Part shown: positions 32,592 to 44,900 of the stretch, in pieces
How the letters are laid out: every line of letters begins with the position of its first letter
Numbering within the stretch: position 1 is the first letter of the stretch
Source: Omphiscola glabra
Taxonomy: Eukaryota; Mollusca; Gastropoda; Lymnaeidae
DNA length: 64,000 bases
NCBI GenBank assembly: GCA_964017045.1
Contig: OZ024809.1
Location: 29,719,354-29,783,353 of the forward strand
Direction of reading: 5' to 3'
The notes under the pieces: model-generated
The model's input: the letters and a program-made list of their open reading frames with translations, nothing else
Databases searched by the model: none
What the model was told of the DNA's origin: nothing
Position numbers and translations under genes: made by a program

Positions 32592-33850
32592 TTGAAAACC
32601 AATCCTCTTGAGGCGCATTTGAAAGTCAAATATTGGTGTCATATTATTTCAGATTTTAAATTACTTTACAAACATTATAGAGAAATTTTGAAAAAGAATA
32701 GCCTTAAAGTCTCTGTTTACTGCTCATACTGCTCCTGTCAATTCTTCTATTGTCTGTTTACTGCTCATACGGCTCCTGTCAATCCTACTATTGTCTGTTT
32801 ACTGCTCATACTGCAACTGTCAAGCCTACTTTTGAGGGTAGTTATGAAATGTCTTTACTCATCTGGGGAAAATCGTACTATAGAAGATAATTTAATTAAA
32901 CCATCAATATCAGCATTTCTTAAAACTGTTCTGGAAAAAGATGACAAAGGCGTGAAAGCTGTCCCACTCAATAACAATACTGTTATGAAAAAAAAATATA
33001 TTGACGAAATGAGTGAAGATTTTGAAATACAACGTGTTGAAAAGATGAAAGCGACAAAAAAAATCTCAATGCAAACTTTGAGAGACAACGAGGCATTACT
33101 GATAACTTACTTAAGTAATAATTAATAAAGAAGATTTTGCTGAAGAAATGCTGTTCTGTAGATCATTAAAAAGCACCATTACTGCCAAAGTTATAGAAAA
33201 TAAGTTAAAACATTACTTAGATGTTTATATTATATGCCTGCCAATGAAAAATATTAATTGTGTGCTGCAGATAGCGCTCCCAATATGATTGGGGGGGGGG
33301 GGGGCGGGGGGTGGCTGCTTTAAATTGATAAAAGATGAGAATCCAGAAATGCTACTTGTGAAAAGTATTATGCATAGGTAGCTTGGTAGCAAAAAAAATA
33401 TTTCGTATTTTCTAAATGAAGTACTAAATTCAGTTACAAAGTGTATCAATGCTATTAAAGCTAATGCCAAATGTGGACGTCTCTTCAAGATATTTTTTGA
33501 AATAACAAAATGCAGGCTATGTGAGACTTTTAACTTCACACTGAAGTAAGATGGCTTTCGAAATGGAATTGCTTGAAAAGATTTATGGAACTATTTGATA
33601 TTCTTTCGATTTTTTTTTAAAGTGACAAACCTAATATGAAGTATCTGTTGACGGTCGATAGCAAAGCATTTGTGAGTTATATGGTCATTATCTTTGAAAA
33701 AACTAGATATATTAAATAGCCTTCAAGGCGCAAATAAAACTCTTGCCGATTAAAGCAAAGATATTTGGATTTATTACAATCATTGAATTGTGACAGAATT
33801 ATGTTTGTAACAAAAATTTTGAAAAAGTTTCATTGGCTCAAAAAATGTGA
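32592..33850 (+). pseudogene. hAT transposase (ZBED/SCAND3-like) pseudogene
   Basis: The first frame (32592-33125) gives a BED-finger-like remnant with EAHLKVKYWC, then a small minisatellite, then ENRTIEDNLIKPSISAFLKT, AVPLNNNTVMKKK and IDEMSED and finally DNEALLITYL. These are landmarks of the hAT transposase N-terminal and DDE region. Further frames continue it with frameshifts: CRSLKSTITAKVIENKLKHY near 33150, HTEVRWLSKWNCLKRFMELF at 33537, and FVSYMVIIFEKTRYI followed by a SLQGANKTL-like stretch. A complete transposase would be much longer and unbroken, so this copy cannot be active. It could have supplied transposase to miniature elements in the past. Confidence 0.82.
32712..32828. repeat. 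~41-bp tandem repeat, 3 units, inside the transposase pseudogene
   Basis: GTCTGTTTACTGCTCATAC followed by TGCTCCTGTCAAT recurs three times and interrupts the transposase frame between the BED remnant and the core. Confidence 0.88.
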
Positions 33851-33854
33851 AGTG

Positions 33855-34012
33855 ACTGATACCGCTACACCGCTATACTTGTTATTGACTGATACCGCTA
33901 TACTTGTTATTGTCTGATACCGCTATACTTGTTATTGTCTGATACCGCTATACTTGTTATTGTCTGATACCGCTATACTTGTTATTGTCTGATACCGCTA
34001 TACTTGTTATTG
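33855..34012. repeat. 25-bp minisatellite, ~6 units
   Basis: The unit contains TGATACCGCTATACTTGTTA. The last five units are identical. Confidence 0.93.
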
Positions 34013-34324
34013 TCGATCATCTAAATAGATGGTCAGCTGATTTAGAATAAAGATTTTGTTATTTATAACAAATTGATTGTCCAACATGGATGATGCAGCC
34101 TATGTAAGTGGATTTGTCTGATGTTTCAAATATGTAGTATCAAGAAGAACGCGCAGAAATCCAAAATGACGAGTCAGTTAAAACTTTATTTAATTTAAAA
34201 GGCACGATGGCATGGATTTATGGGGAAACAGAAATCAAATATCCAAATTCGAACAAATGCCATGTGCAAGTCGGCTATTGTTTACATTTCTCAGTGCAGC
34301 AAGTGCAAATTTCTTACTAAATTA

Positions 34325-35115
34325 GTCATCTCGCACTGTAGCTGTAATCTCACACTGTAGCTGTGTGATCTCGCACTGTAGCAGTGATCTCTCACTGTAG
34401 CTGTAATCTCACACTGTAGCTGTGATCTCACACTGTAGCTGTAATCTCACACTGTAGCTGTGTGATCTCGCACTGTAGCTGTAATCTCACACTGTAGCTG
34501 TGTGATCTCGCACTGTAGCTGTAATCTCACACTGTAGCTGTGTGATCTCGCACTGTAGCTGTGTGATCTCGCACTGTAGCTGTGTGATCTCGCACTGTAG
34601 CTGTGATCTCGCACTGTAGCTGTAATCTCGCACTGTAGCTGTGATCTCGCACTGTAGCTGTAATCTCGCACTGTAGCTGTGATCTCACACTGTAGCTGTG
34701 ATCTCACACTGTAGCTGTGATCTCACACTGTAGCTGTGATCTCACACTGTAGCTGTGATCTCACACTGTAGCTGTGTGATCTCGCACTGTAGCTGTGATC
34801 TCACACTGAACTGTGATCTCGCACTGTAACTGTGATCTCACACTGTAGCTGTGATCTCACACTGTAGCTGTGATCTCACACTGTAGCTGTGATCTCACAC
34901 TGTAGCTGTGATCTCGCACTGTAGCTGTGATCTCAGACTGTAGCTGTGATCTCGCACTGTAGCTGTGATCTCGCACTGTAGATGTCATCTCACACTGTAG
35001 CTGTGATCTCGCACTGTAGCTGTGATCTCACACTGTAGCTGTGATCTCACACTGTAGCTGTGATCTCACACTGTAGCTGTGATCTCGCATTGTAGCTGTG
35101 ATCTTGCATTGTGAT
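34325..35115. repeat. 19-bp minisatellite, ~42 units
   Basis: Unit TGATCTCACACTGTAGCTG with CGCACTG alternates and occasional TGTGATC or TAATC junctions. The minus-strand frame is repeat-derived. Confidence 0.95.
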
Positions 35116-35119
35116 CGCA

Positions 35120-36305
35120 CACTAGCTCCCTAGTTTTTTTATTTAGTGAAACTCTATTCAATTTTTTAAAAATAAAAATGGATATATTTATGTATAACAT
35201 AAGGGGCATAGGAATTTTAGAAAGTCTCAGTCGAGGCATAGCACAGAAAATTTGGTGACCTCTACTTTAAGCGAAATAGGAAAAATAGAAAAAATTCAAT
35301 AATTTTAAATGGCGAGTTTTTTTTAAAACCGGAAATGCAAACTGAAATGTGTGGCAACATCTTTTTTAACCTCTACCCCGATTGTTGTTATAAGTTTATA
35401 CTTTCTATATGTTCTAAATATTTTTTTTTCGTATTTGTGTATTTTGAATAGGTTTTTAAACAGCATTATAATTTATAATCTTGGTGGCTTGTGTCATAGT
35501 CGCAAAGTCATGTAGTGGTAATTTCCCTTCATTGGTCTTGGTGATGACGGTTTTGTGCCCGCTGCCGGTGTAATTTCCGAATTACGTCTCAAACAAATCT
35601 TGAATAATAAAACAATATTAAGCGTTAACATTTTCATCGAAAGGAAAATTAACATAGAATTTTAAAGAAACTTTTCAAAAACGGGAGAGAAAATACATTG
35701 TAAGAATTGATGGAAATGCCCCATAGCCTCTCTTTGATATTTTTATTTCTATTTTTAGATGGTGGCTCGTTTATGGGTCACGGGTAAACTCTCGAAACTA
35801 GTTTAACATAAAACGTTTAAAAACAATTATGCAGGTTATTTGTAAACGTGTTCAGTAGGCAACGTCTTGAAGGAGATTCACGAACACCACTAGGGTCAAT
35901 GGTGCCCTGTTTCAGAACTGCTAAATTATGGCCATGGGCATCGACTGTATTATAAAGAAAAATATATAATATACGGAATATACGTCAGAAATTAAACCTC
36001 CCCCCCCCCTCACCAAAAAAAAAAATCCAGCAAACAAACAAGCAAACAAATAAATGATACAATTTTGTTTTTTTTTTAATGGGGGTCATGCAGTGGAGTC
36101 CTGACCATTTTAAACCACCCACTTCATCCACCCCACCCACGCTCTCCGCACACACACTGTTTGAAATCGTTGTATTCTACTTCTAGTTACCGGTACTGCA
36201 TCTCACTATTTGATGGATGTCCATTCGTACTGTACTGTTTTTCTTATAAAAATATTTATTTATTTATTTTTATTAAAAAAAAAAACCTTTTACTGTTTTG
36301 ACGTG
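35120..36305. other. no gene seen
   Basis: AT-rich unique sequence with a poly-C run at ~36000 and poly-A/T tracts. No coding region supported. Confidence 0.4.
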
Positions 36306-36314
36306 AACTGAACT

Positions 36315-36862
36315 CAACGGAGTTTAAGTATAGTCAGTACAGTTTAAGTATAGTCAGTACTGTTTAAGTATAGTCAGTACAGTTTAAGTATAGTCAGTAC
36401 AGTTTAAGTATAGTCAGTACTGTTTAAGTACAGTCAGTACAGTTTAAGTACAGTCCGTACAGTTTAAGTACAGTCGGTACAGTTTAAGTACAGTCGGTAC
36501 AGTTTAAGTACAGTCAGTACAGTTTAAGTACAGTCAGTTCAGTTTAAGTACAGTCAGTTCAGTTTAAGTACAGTCAGTTCAGTTTAAGTACAGTCAGTAC
36601 AGTTTAAGTACAGTCAGTTCAGTTTAAGTACAGTCAGTTCAGTTTAAGTACAGTCAGTACAGTTTAAGTACAGTCAGTACAGTTTAAGTACAGTTTAAGT
36701 ACAGTCAGTTCAGTTTAAGTACAGTCAGTTCAGTTTAAGTACAGTCAGTACAGTTTTAGTACAGTCAGTTCAGTTTAAGTACAGTCAGTTCAGTTTAAGT
36801 ACAGTCAGTTCAGTTTAAGTACAGTCAGTTCAGTTTAAGTACAGTCAGTACAGTTTAAGACT
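36315..36862. repeat. 20-bp minisatellite, ~27 units
   Basis: Unit AGTTTAAGTACAGTCAGTAC, with AGTATAG in the first six units and CAGTTC alternates later. It is similar in wording to the 26-bp array at 1255-4320. Confidence 0.95.
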
Positions 36863-37239
36863 TTAGAAATAAATTTAAAAAATGTAAAGGTTTTTTTTTT
36901 TATAGGTTCATTTCTTTATTATTATTAAACGTTGGAATCCTTCTGCTATTCAGGCATAACTGAATGACACAACTAAAAGAAACATAATTATTCACAAATG
37001 AATATAATAAATACATTTTTTAAAATTCTCAAAAGAGGTGCTCACCACCTAATCCCAAATAATTGTTTACTTTTGAGACACAGTGCAAACTATTATTTCC
37101 TTATTTTCATTTTGAAAAAAAAATAACAAAACATGGTCGTTTTAAAATATTCCAGGAATTCATGGAGAATACGGTTTTATGTTGAATGTTGACATTGTGG
37201 GATAGGTTGGGTTTTTTTTTTCTTTTTTCTAATGATGTT

Positions 37240-37475
37240 TACCTTCACTTGTCATTTATCAACTATCATTTCATTTGTCATTTCTTGACTATTGTTTCAT
37301 GTGTCATTTATCAACTTTCAAAGTTTCACTTGTCATTTATCAATGTTTTAACTTATCATTTATCAACTATATCATTTATCAACTATATCATTTATCAACT
37401 ATCAATGTTTCACTTGTCACTTATCAATGTTGCACTTGTCATTTATCAACTATCAATGTTGCACTTGTCATTTAC
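37240..37475. repeat. ~20-bp imperfect tandem repeat
   Basis: CACTTGTCATTTATCAACTA units with CAATGTTT and ATATCATTTATCAACT variants. Confidence 0.85.
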
Positions 37476-37499
37476 TTACTTTTCTGGTTTCCTTTTCAT

Positions 37500-40400
37500 T
37501 GAAATTTCAATAAGCAAAAATACAAATATCTGCTAACATTAAATAACAACACAATTGTTTTCAAATTCAAACCAATTTAAATTTTTAAAAAAAATTTAAA
37601 AGGTGCATTTTTTAAGCAGATTATTTAATTTGAGCTATAATTTACATTTTTAAAAAATTTTATTCCAGATAAAACAGAACTGTATGACTGTATGGAATGA
37701 AATGAATAAAAAAAACACAATTCAATATTTTGGTTTTAAGATATTTAATGTCACAAAGAAATAGTTATTTGTTGCTACATAAAATGTATAAATTTTTGCC
37801 AACAGTTCTACATTAAAATATTGACCCAGCTATTGCACTTGCTTGTGTTGGCATTACACAATTCAATATATAAACATAAATGATTAGTGAACAGCAGACA
37901 TCAAAAATGAATTTGTTTACCAGTTAATTAGTTTGGCTTTTTTTAATTAAATGCTCTTTCCTCAACAAATTCATTTTAAAATATTATTTTTGATACCTCA
38001 GACACACATACTTATCAAAGAGAATGGTACCGTTTATAAATAAATAAATGATGATATTGTTATGTTTAAGACAATGAATTAAATTTTTCAAAAAAATAAA
38101 AAAAATAATATGACATGGAGGAAATTTGTTAGAGCCATTAATGGTAGGTAAGTTTCATTGACTAGAGCCTAGATTAAATCATATGCAGGCCTTAAATTTA
38201 AACCACAACGTTGGTCAATGATGACACAAAATTATTTTTTTTTTAAATATCGGCAATTTAAAAAAAGGAAACTGAATGAAATTTTTAATAAATCCAACAC
38301 AGCATTTCTATTTATCTTATCAATAATTTTTTCAGTATACTGTGTGCCATTGTTTTTAAAAAAGAAGGGGAAAAAAAATGCATTTTAACAAATTTTCTAG
38401 GTTATTTTGCATATGTGATACTCGTATAGCTACAGTGTTAATTTTTAGCATTGCCTGCAATAAATAATATATATTTGTTCAAAATTACTCAAACTTGTTG
38501 AACAGAAACAATTAAGGAAGTGGACAAGTGAAAGGTGTTTGAAAACATTAGTTTCATGACTTTGATCGATCATTAGAAATCAAATATCACAACCTGTATA
38601 TTACAACTCGCATATTTTTTTTTAACAGCTTCCAAAATCGGGGTGTTTAATAATTAGATAGAAAGTCACTACACATAAAAAGCTTTCTTTTAAATAATTT
38701 AACGTGATAGAATTGGTGAATGCCATCAGAGCGGTTTAGCTTAAAAGACAGAAAATGCCTGGAGGTTAGAGTAGCCTATGTATAAAAACAAAAATCTTCA
38801 GGAGCCATCGTGAAAATGATTATTTCTGTTGGCATTTTTCTGACGGGTGAATAAAAAATGGGGGAGCTGTCTTATAAAGAGAGTCTCAATTTTGAATCAA
38901 TCCATCATCTAAACAAGGAAATTGTTTTTGGTGACCAAGTTCAGCGCTCCTGCAGAGGAATGAATAACAGCTTTAAATAAATAAAAACATCCACTTTTCA
39001 GGTTTTAAAAGAGAAAGTATAAAGAAGATGTTAAGCTCCTAAGCTGTTAAAAAATTTAGCTACAGTAATTATTGGGGGGGGGGGGGGGGGTTCAAAACAA
39101 TCAATAGAGGGATCAGAGTAGCCAAACGGCATAGACAGTTTAGCCTTAAACTTTGCTTCAAGAGCAATCTTTTGCCAGATCACTGAATGACTGATGTCAG
39201 ATGCTTTCATATAGCAGGCACTGTTTCTGATGATTCAACTGAATTTTAACTTATGATCAAGATATGTGAGTTGTCTTCCTTGATTATCCACTTTTAATTA
39301 ACTATAAAACCAACAAAACTACTGAATGGGATCCAAGTATTGAATTCCCCTCTCTGGCCACGGCTAACCATTTCTTTGGCTCAACATAAAGTCCTAATGA
39401 GATTTATAAATCGGCGGGAAAAATCTTTTTCATAACATGATCGTGAAAATATTCCAATATTTTTACAATACTTTCATAGTAACAATTTTTTGTTTTAAAA
39501 CATGAACATTTTCATCCATAACATTTTGTCAAATGCATTGCAGATCATAACAATGGATTAAAGGCTTTTACATTTCTGTAAAAAAAAAAAAATTGATAAA
39601 ATGCATGTTACATCATCAAAATGACATTATTTTATGTTTTCTTAAATACAAAAAAAAAAAGAAAAGTTGAATATGTACAACCTGAAAAAAAATGTATATT
39701 ATTTACAGCCTTTTACATGGAACTACTTCCATTTCATAAACAACTAAATGCTTCACATTACTATCACAGGGGTAGTTTATACAAATAAATAAACGTATGC
39801 ACATATTTAATTGAATACAAGAGCATATGTTGTATGGGCGTATTGCAGGTAACAAAAAACGTACATCTTTTTTTTCCTCATTTATACTCTCCAGTGATAA
39901 AATGTACAATTTGATGGTACACATATTAGTAGCTAGATGGCGGGAAAAATCATAGCAAGAGAGAGACAGCCTTTATAATTCTGAAAAGTTATAAAAAAAA
40001 TTCAAAATAGACACCTTATTCAGTAAATAAAAAATTGCAAAGCTGTGGAAAGAGTTTGGAAATTCATTTTCTTTTTGTCTAAAATGAATTAACCAATAGG
40101 TTCTCCAAAAAAAACCCACATATAATCCATTTTAAAATTCTTTTCATAAATATTTGAAATGCTTGATGTTTGGAAGATGATACTTAAGGTTACAATAATG
40201 AAAAGAGCTTTTTATGACACAGTAGGACATTCTAAAAGCCGTAATATTTTGCACTTACACCTATACATGTGAGAAGAGATTTGATGTTTTGAAAAAGAAG
40301 AGGAAAAAAAACAGGTAGTGTAGATAAAAAATAGTTTCACTTCAGTGAGTAAAAGCCTTATTATAAAAATAGACAGTTATTTTTTTTTTCCCTGGTTAAT

Positions 40401-41800
40401 TAATTAAAAGTAGAAACAACTTCTACTTTACAGACAACAATGAATTAAGACAACCTTACTCTCTATATTATCTTTAAATAAATAACATTAGTTATAAATT
40501 AAGTTCAAGAATTTTACTTTGCTTTTGAAATGAAAATAATTTAGTCAATCATGGGGATATTTTTTTCCCCTTATAATGTCCCTAAAAGAATACAGATTTT
40601 TAATTTTTCATAGAATTTTTTATAGAGGGGTTGATGACCCTTATGTTAAAAGCCAACTCTTTAGGCATCATCGTTTGAGTTCAAGGTTATGGCATAACAG
40701 TTTTCTGCATTTAACAATTGGAGGTCAGTTAGTTTCTGAAAGCACTCTTGGGTCAAATATCAAACTATCTTGATTTTTTTGGGGGTAATTTTTTTTGTAT
40801 GTAGTTGTTGCAAAAAAAAATTAATCTCGTCAAAGGATTAAATTATTTATAGACTCCACTGCAATAGACTTGTCAATATCAACTGTCACATTCTTCACTC
40901 TGTCTTTATTCTTTTTTTTTTTAATGGAACTTTAGCTAACTTTAAAACTGCCTGGTAAGTTGATCTGGCAAGTGCTGGTGTCTTCTGCTCAGTTTTTGTA
41001 CAAGTCCTACGGCTTTGACTCTTCTTTCTTCTTCTCACATAAAAGCATAACAGGAACTGAAACTTTTACAGTTCCCCATGTACCATATTATAAATGCACT
41101 ACAATCTTTTTGAGTCTCTTTACCAGGTGCACATACTGAATATGTTGGACTTACTTTGAAACAACTCAGATATAACTGCATGGATTTTCATTTTCAAATG
41201 CAATACATACGTTTCTGCATGTCAAGCATATACCACTATTTAATTTTTTTTGGCTACAACCTCTAATCATTTCCTATTTTTGTTTTTTTTAACCTTCTTC
41301 CCCCCCCCCCCCCCCCCCAGGTTATGCATAAATTCTAAATTTAAAAAAACAACAACTAAATATCTTTAAAATCTGATTTGATGACAACTTCAATCATGAG
41401 AAATAATCTCCCCTGTATTTTACTTTTCATTCTTTCACCTCATTTCTTGAAAATTTCACAAACAGTAAGTACCGAATTTTTCTTTCATGCTGGGTCATTG
41501 AATGAAACTCTTTGACGCCATTCCATAACCAGTTAACAGGGCCTTGAATGATAAATGAACAGCTGTTAGGGAAGATCGTGATAAGCTGCTGATATAATGA
41601 TGACGGTGCAGTAAATATCAATACATTCATGTATGCACAACTCAATGAGGTATTCACATATTTGTGCTAGGTAACTTAAAAGCAATGATATACATATATA
41701 TATAAGTATATATATAAATAGATATATATATTTATATATATATTTATTTATATATATATATTTATTTATTTATATACATATATATATTTTTAAAAATCCT
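37500..41800 (-). other. long AT-rich unique region downstream of the nine-exon gene
   Basis: About 4.3 kb with no large minisatellite and no supported frame, in contrast with the rest of the window. It starts at the stop codon of the minus-strand gene (41801) and could be its 3' UTR and downstream flank. AATAAA-type signals occur on the minus strand near 41750, within an AT microsatellite. It has poly-G at ~39072 and poly-C at ~41299. Confidence 0.45.
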
Positions 41801-41953
41801 TCAGACAATTCTTGACATCCGTAATTTGCTTTGTGGGTGACGGATTCTGTGCGTTGTGATATGGTTGCGCTCGTCAAAATTGGGGATCTGGTTAATCCTT
41901 TTAATTTTATTGAGTATTACATTCAGCCTATCTGTCTTGTTCATCAGCTTTAT
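41801..41953 (-). CDS. terminal coding exon 9 of the glycoprotein gene
   Basis: Acceptor TTTCTGTTGCAG. Residues 407-456 and a TGA stop, with IKLMNKTDRLNVILNKIKRI and a basic end RHPQSKLRMSRIV. Confidence 0.88.
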   Translation of the reverse strand: MKLMNKTDRLNVILNKIKRINQIPNFDERNHITTHRIRHPQSKLRMSRIV

Positions 41954-44900
41954 CTGCAACAGAAACAGAAAAAGGCGTCAGTCAATCACAATGCTTGCAG
42001 ATAAAAAAAAATAATCTCAGAAAATAAAAGGGGAAGAAAAAATAATTAAATCACACAGGCAAACGACTTGAACAAATGATGAACGGCGATGAGTGAAGTG
42101 AAAAATGAGCAAGATAACAAAAGAGCAAGCTGTACAACAGCAAATGCATCAAAAGAGCGGGCCTCAAGCAGATATTAAATTCAAGCTGCAATCAGACCTG
42201 TTTACTCTTACGATTTTGGCGTACAATGTACGATTTTCGAGGTGTATACATTATATATAATGTGTGTTTTTTTTACTATTAAGATAATGCATTGAACGAT
42301 TTTGTGATGATATTGTACGATTTTTAAGATTTTGAGGGTAAACAGGTCTCTGCAATATGTGTGTGTGATTTCATGCCTTTCTTTACCTAATTCATCATAG
42401 GAGAATTTGGGGAGGGGGGGGGCTGTGTGTGTATATGCATTTGTTTCTTTGAAAAAATATGCATTTATGTATAGGCACAAGCAATAAATTTAAACTGCTT
42501 CTGCCAGAGAGGTGCAAGAAATATTTAAGGTCATCAGACCAACCAAAAGCCGTGAAGATCTGAATGTACTTGTTTCATTAGTTGTCAACAAAATGGTGAG
42601 AGGCTTGCTGGAAACATCGAGAACAGGTCATTTGTTTCGGTCGCTACCAACATTCTTGCTATTAAATTTCGCTAACATGCTGTTATTTTTTTGGCAAGTT
42701 TTATTTCCCTGACATTTTACACTCTGAGTTGCTCTTAAGACCCATTTGCTCGGCTGTTTGCTTAATCTTTTGTCTACCTTGAAAATTTGACATTCCCTCT
42801 GCCGATCAGCTTGTTTTTTTGTTGCCGTCGTCGCATTCTCTTTTGCTGCTTGCTTCTATGTCCCCTCCGTCTTAAGGGTTTGCACTTTTGACGGTCCGTT
42901 TTTCTGAGCTTCGGTTTTTTCTGCCGATTCTTGAGTCGCGGCACCATTTTAATTACCTGAATGTATTGGTAACTCATGTAGTTGATTTTTATTTGGAATG
43001 TGCGCTTTACTCAGCGTTTAATTTTTCTTCCCCTTTCCCTTTCGTTACACGCAAATTTTGTTATTTAATACCCCTGGTGAATGTTTAGCATATTTTAAAC
43101 TAAGATGACAAGAGATTTAACAAACACATAAAGTTTGTGACCTTTGACATCATTGCAAAGTAATAAAGTATCATCTTAGAAATAAATCAAATTTTATTCC
43201 AAATAATTGATTTTTAAATCAAATTTAATATGTAAATAGATCTTTAAAATATTAATTTTCAAATCTTTTTTTTTTCTAAAGTGATTCATAAAATCAAAAA
43301 TAGTGTAATCCATGTGAAACCAGATGGTAAATAACTGAATTTTAACTTATTGAATGCTACTTGGCATTAAAAATAAACATTGCAATAAACACCCCCCCCC
43401 CCCCCCCCCCCCATTTTGAGCATTTCAAGGGACATTACCCTTCCCGTGTCTACTAAACCCTCATCAATGGCATGAGAGAAACTCACTTCTTTTGACAAGG
43501 ACTCCGTTAAGTTGATATAGGACTTGGATTTGGAAGAGTGGAGATTAGAGAAGGCGCTCTTCTCCTCCATTGTCATGTTGACCCAGTTTGACCTTCCACG
43601 GTGGACCTCTGCCAGAGTTTCCTTCAGCGACCGCCTCAATTCTCGGATCCTCTTGCATGCCAAAGTCTTGTTGCCCTGGCACTGAAAAATGCAAAAAATT
43701 CCGGATTAAATGTTAGCTTTAACATTACTGTGCATGACTTTATGGAAACATTGGGTTATTTTTTTGTGGTTTTTGGGAGACATATCCTTATAAAATTAAT
43801 TTTTTTTTAAAATAATGTTCTAATCTGCATTCTTCATACTGTGATGGCAGGCTGTCTAGGGATTGGATTTCCTCACTTTAAAAAAAAACAGCATTTTTAC
43901 AACTCTAGGCTCTACATGCTAAAGGCTACAGCGTATTAACACAACTCCAGGCTAGGCTTTACAAAGATGAAGGTAAAAGCATTTTCACACAACTCTAGGC
44001 TTCACTAGGCTGAAGACAACAGCTCTTTAACACAACTCTAGGCTTACAAGGCTAAAGTCTACAGCCTGAGGCTGAAGTGTAATGAAGGTAATTTGATATG
44101 AGTAAATCATTGAAACCTATTATTCCATAACAGAAACAGCAAGACAAGATGGATAATGTTACGACCTAACACAAAATAAATTTTCATGTCTTCAAAATAT
44201 TCCTCCACATTAGATTACTCTCTTTTCTTGTCCCAATATGTCACACATATTTCAAACATTATCACTGGCCCCAAAGGGCAGTTAGAAAATAACCATGCTA
44301 TTTCTTGTCTTGTTTACATTCTCTCTTATAACAGGCACACGCTTCAAAAACTATGTTACAGCCCACAGCTGACGAATGCTTCAAACAGGTGCAGAAACCT
44401 AAGTGAAACACAATCTGATCATAACACATGCCATTGCTGCAGCTAAGAAAATTATAATTATTTTTACCAATTTCTATTCTGATCATCATTCAACAATAAG
44501 CTCATGTGTAAAAAATGGTTACCGGAAATTTGATCGAAAGAAATTTCGTCGACGGAAAATTGATCAACGGAAATTTGATCGAACGGAAATTTGGTCAAAT
44601 ATGTTTTTCAGTTCACACGTTAAAATTTTCGTCAAATTTTTATTCGAACACAATATATTATATAGTAAAACAAAATAATGTGTTCAAAAAGAAATTTTAC
44701 CCAAAATTTTAACGTGTAAACTAAAAAAAAAAGATTCGACCAAATTTCCGTTCGACCATATTTCCGTCGATCAATTTTCCGTCGACGAAATTTCTTTCGA
44801 TCAAATGTCCGGATACGGTAAAAAATATGTTGGTAACAAAAAAAAAAGTGCCAAGGTTTACAAGTAAAACAAAAATATTTGGGGGGGGGAAGGGTTTAAA

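Noticed and set aside
35150..35300. Right end of the autonomous hAT whose left end may be at 30885
   Set aside because: No inverted match to CAGTGTTTCCCAACG and no repeat of the GTCTAAGC flank could be found here or further right.
42774..42977. Arg/Lys-rich 67-codon minus-strand frame in intron 8
   Set aside because: Low complexity from a T/C-rich segment; no splice support and no conserved motif seen.
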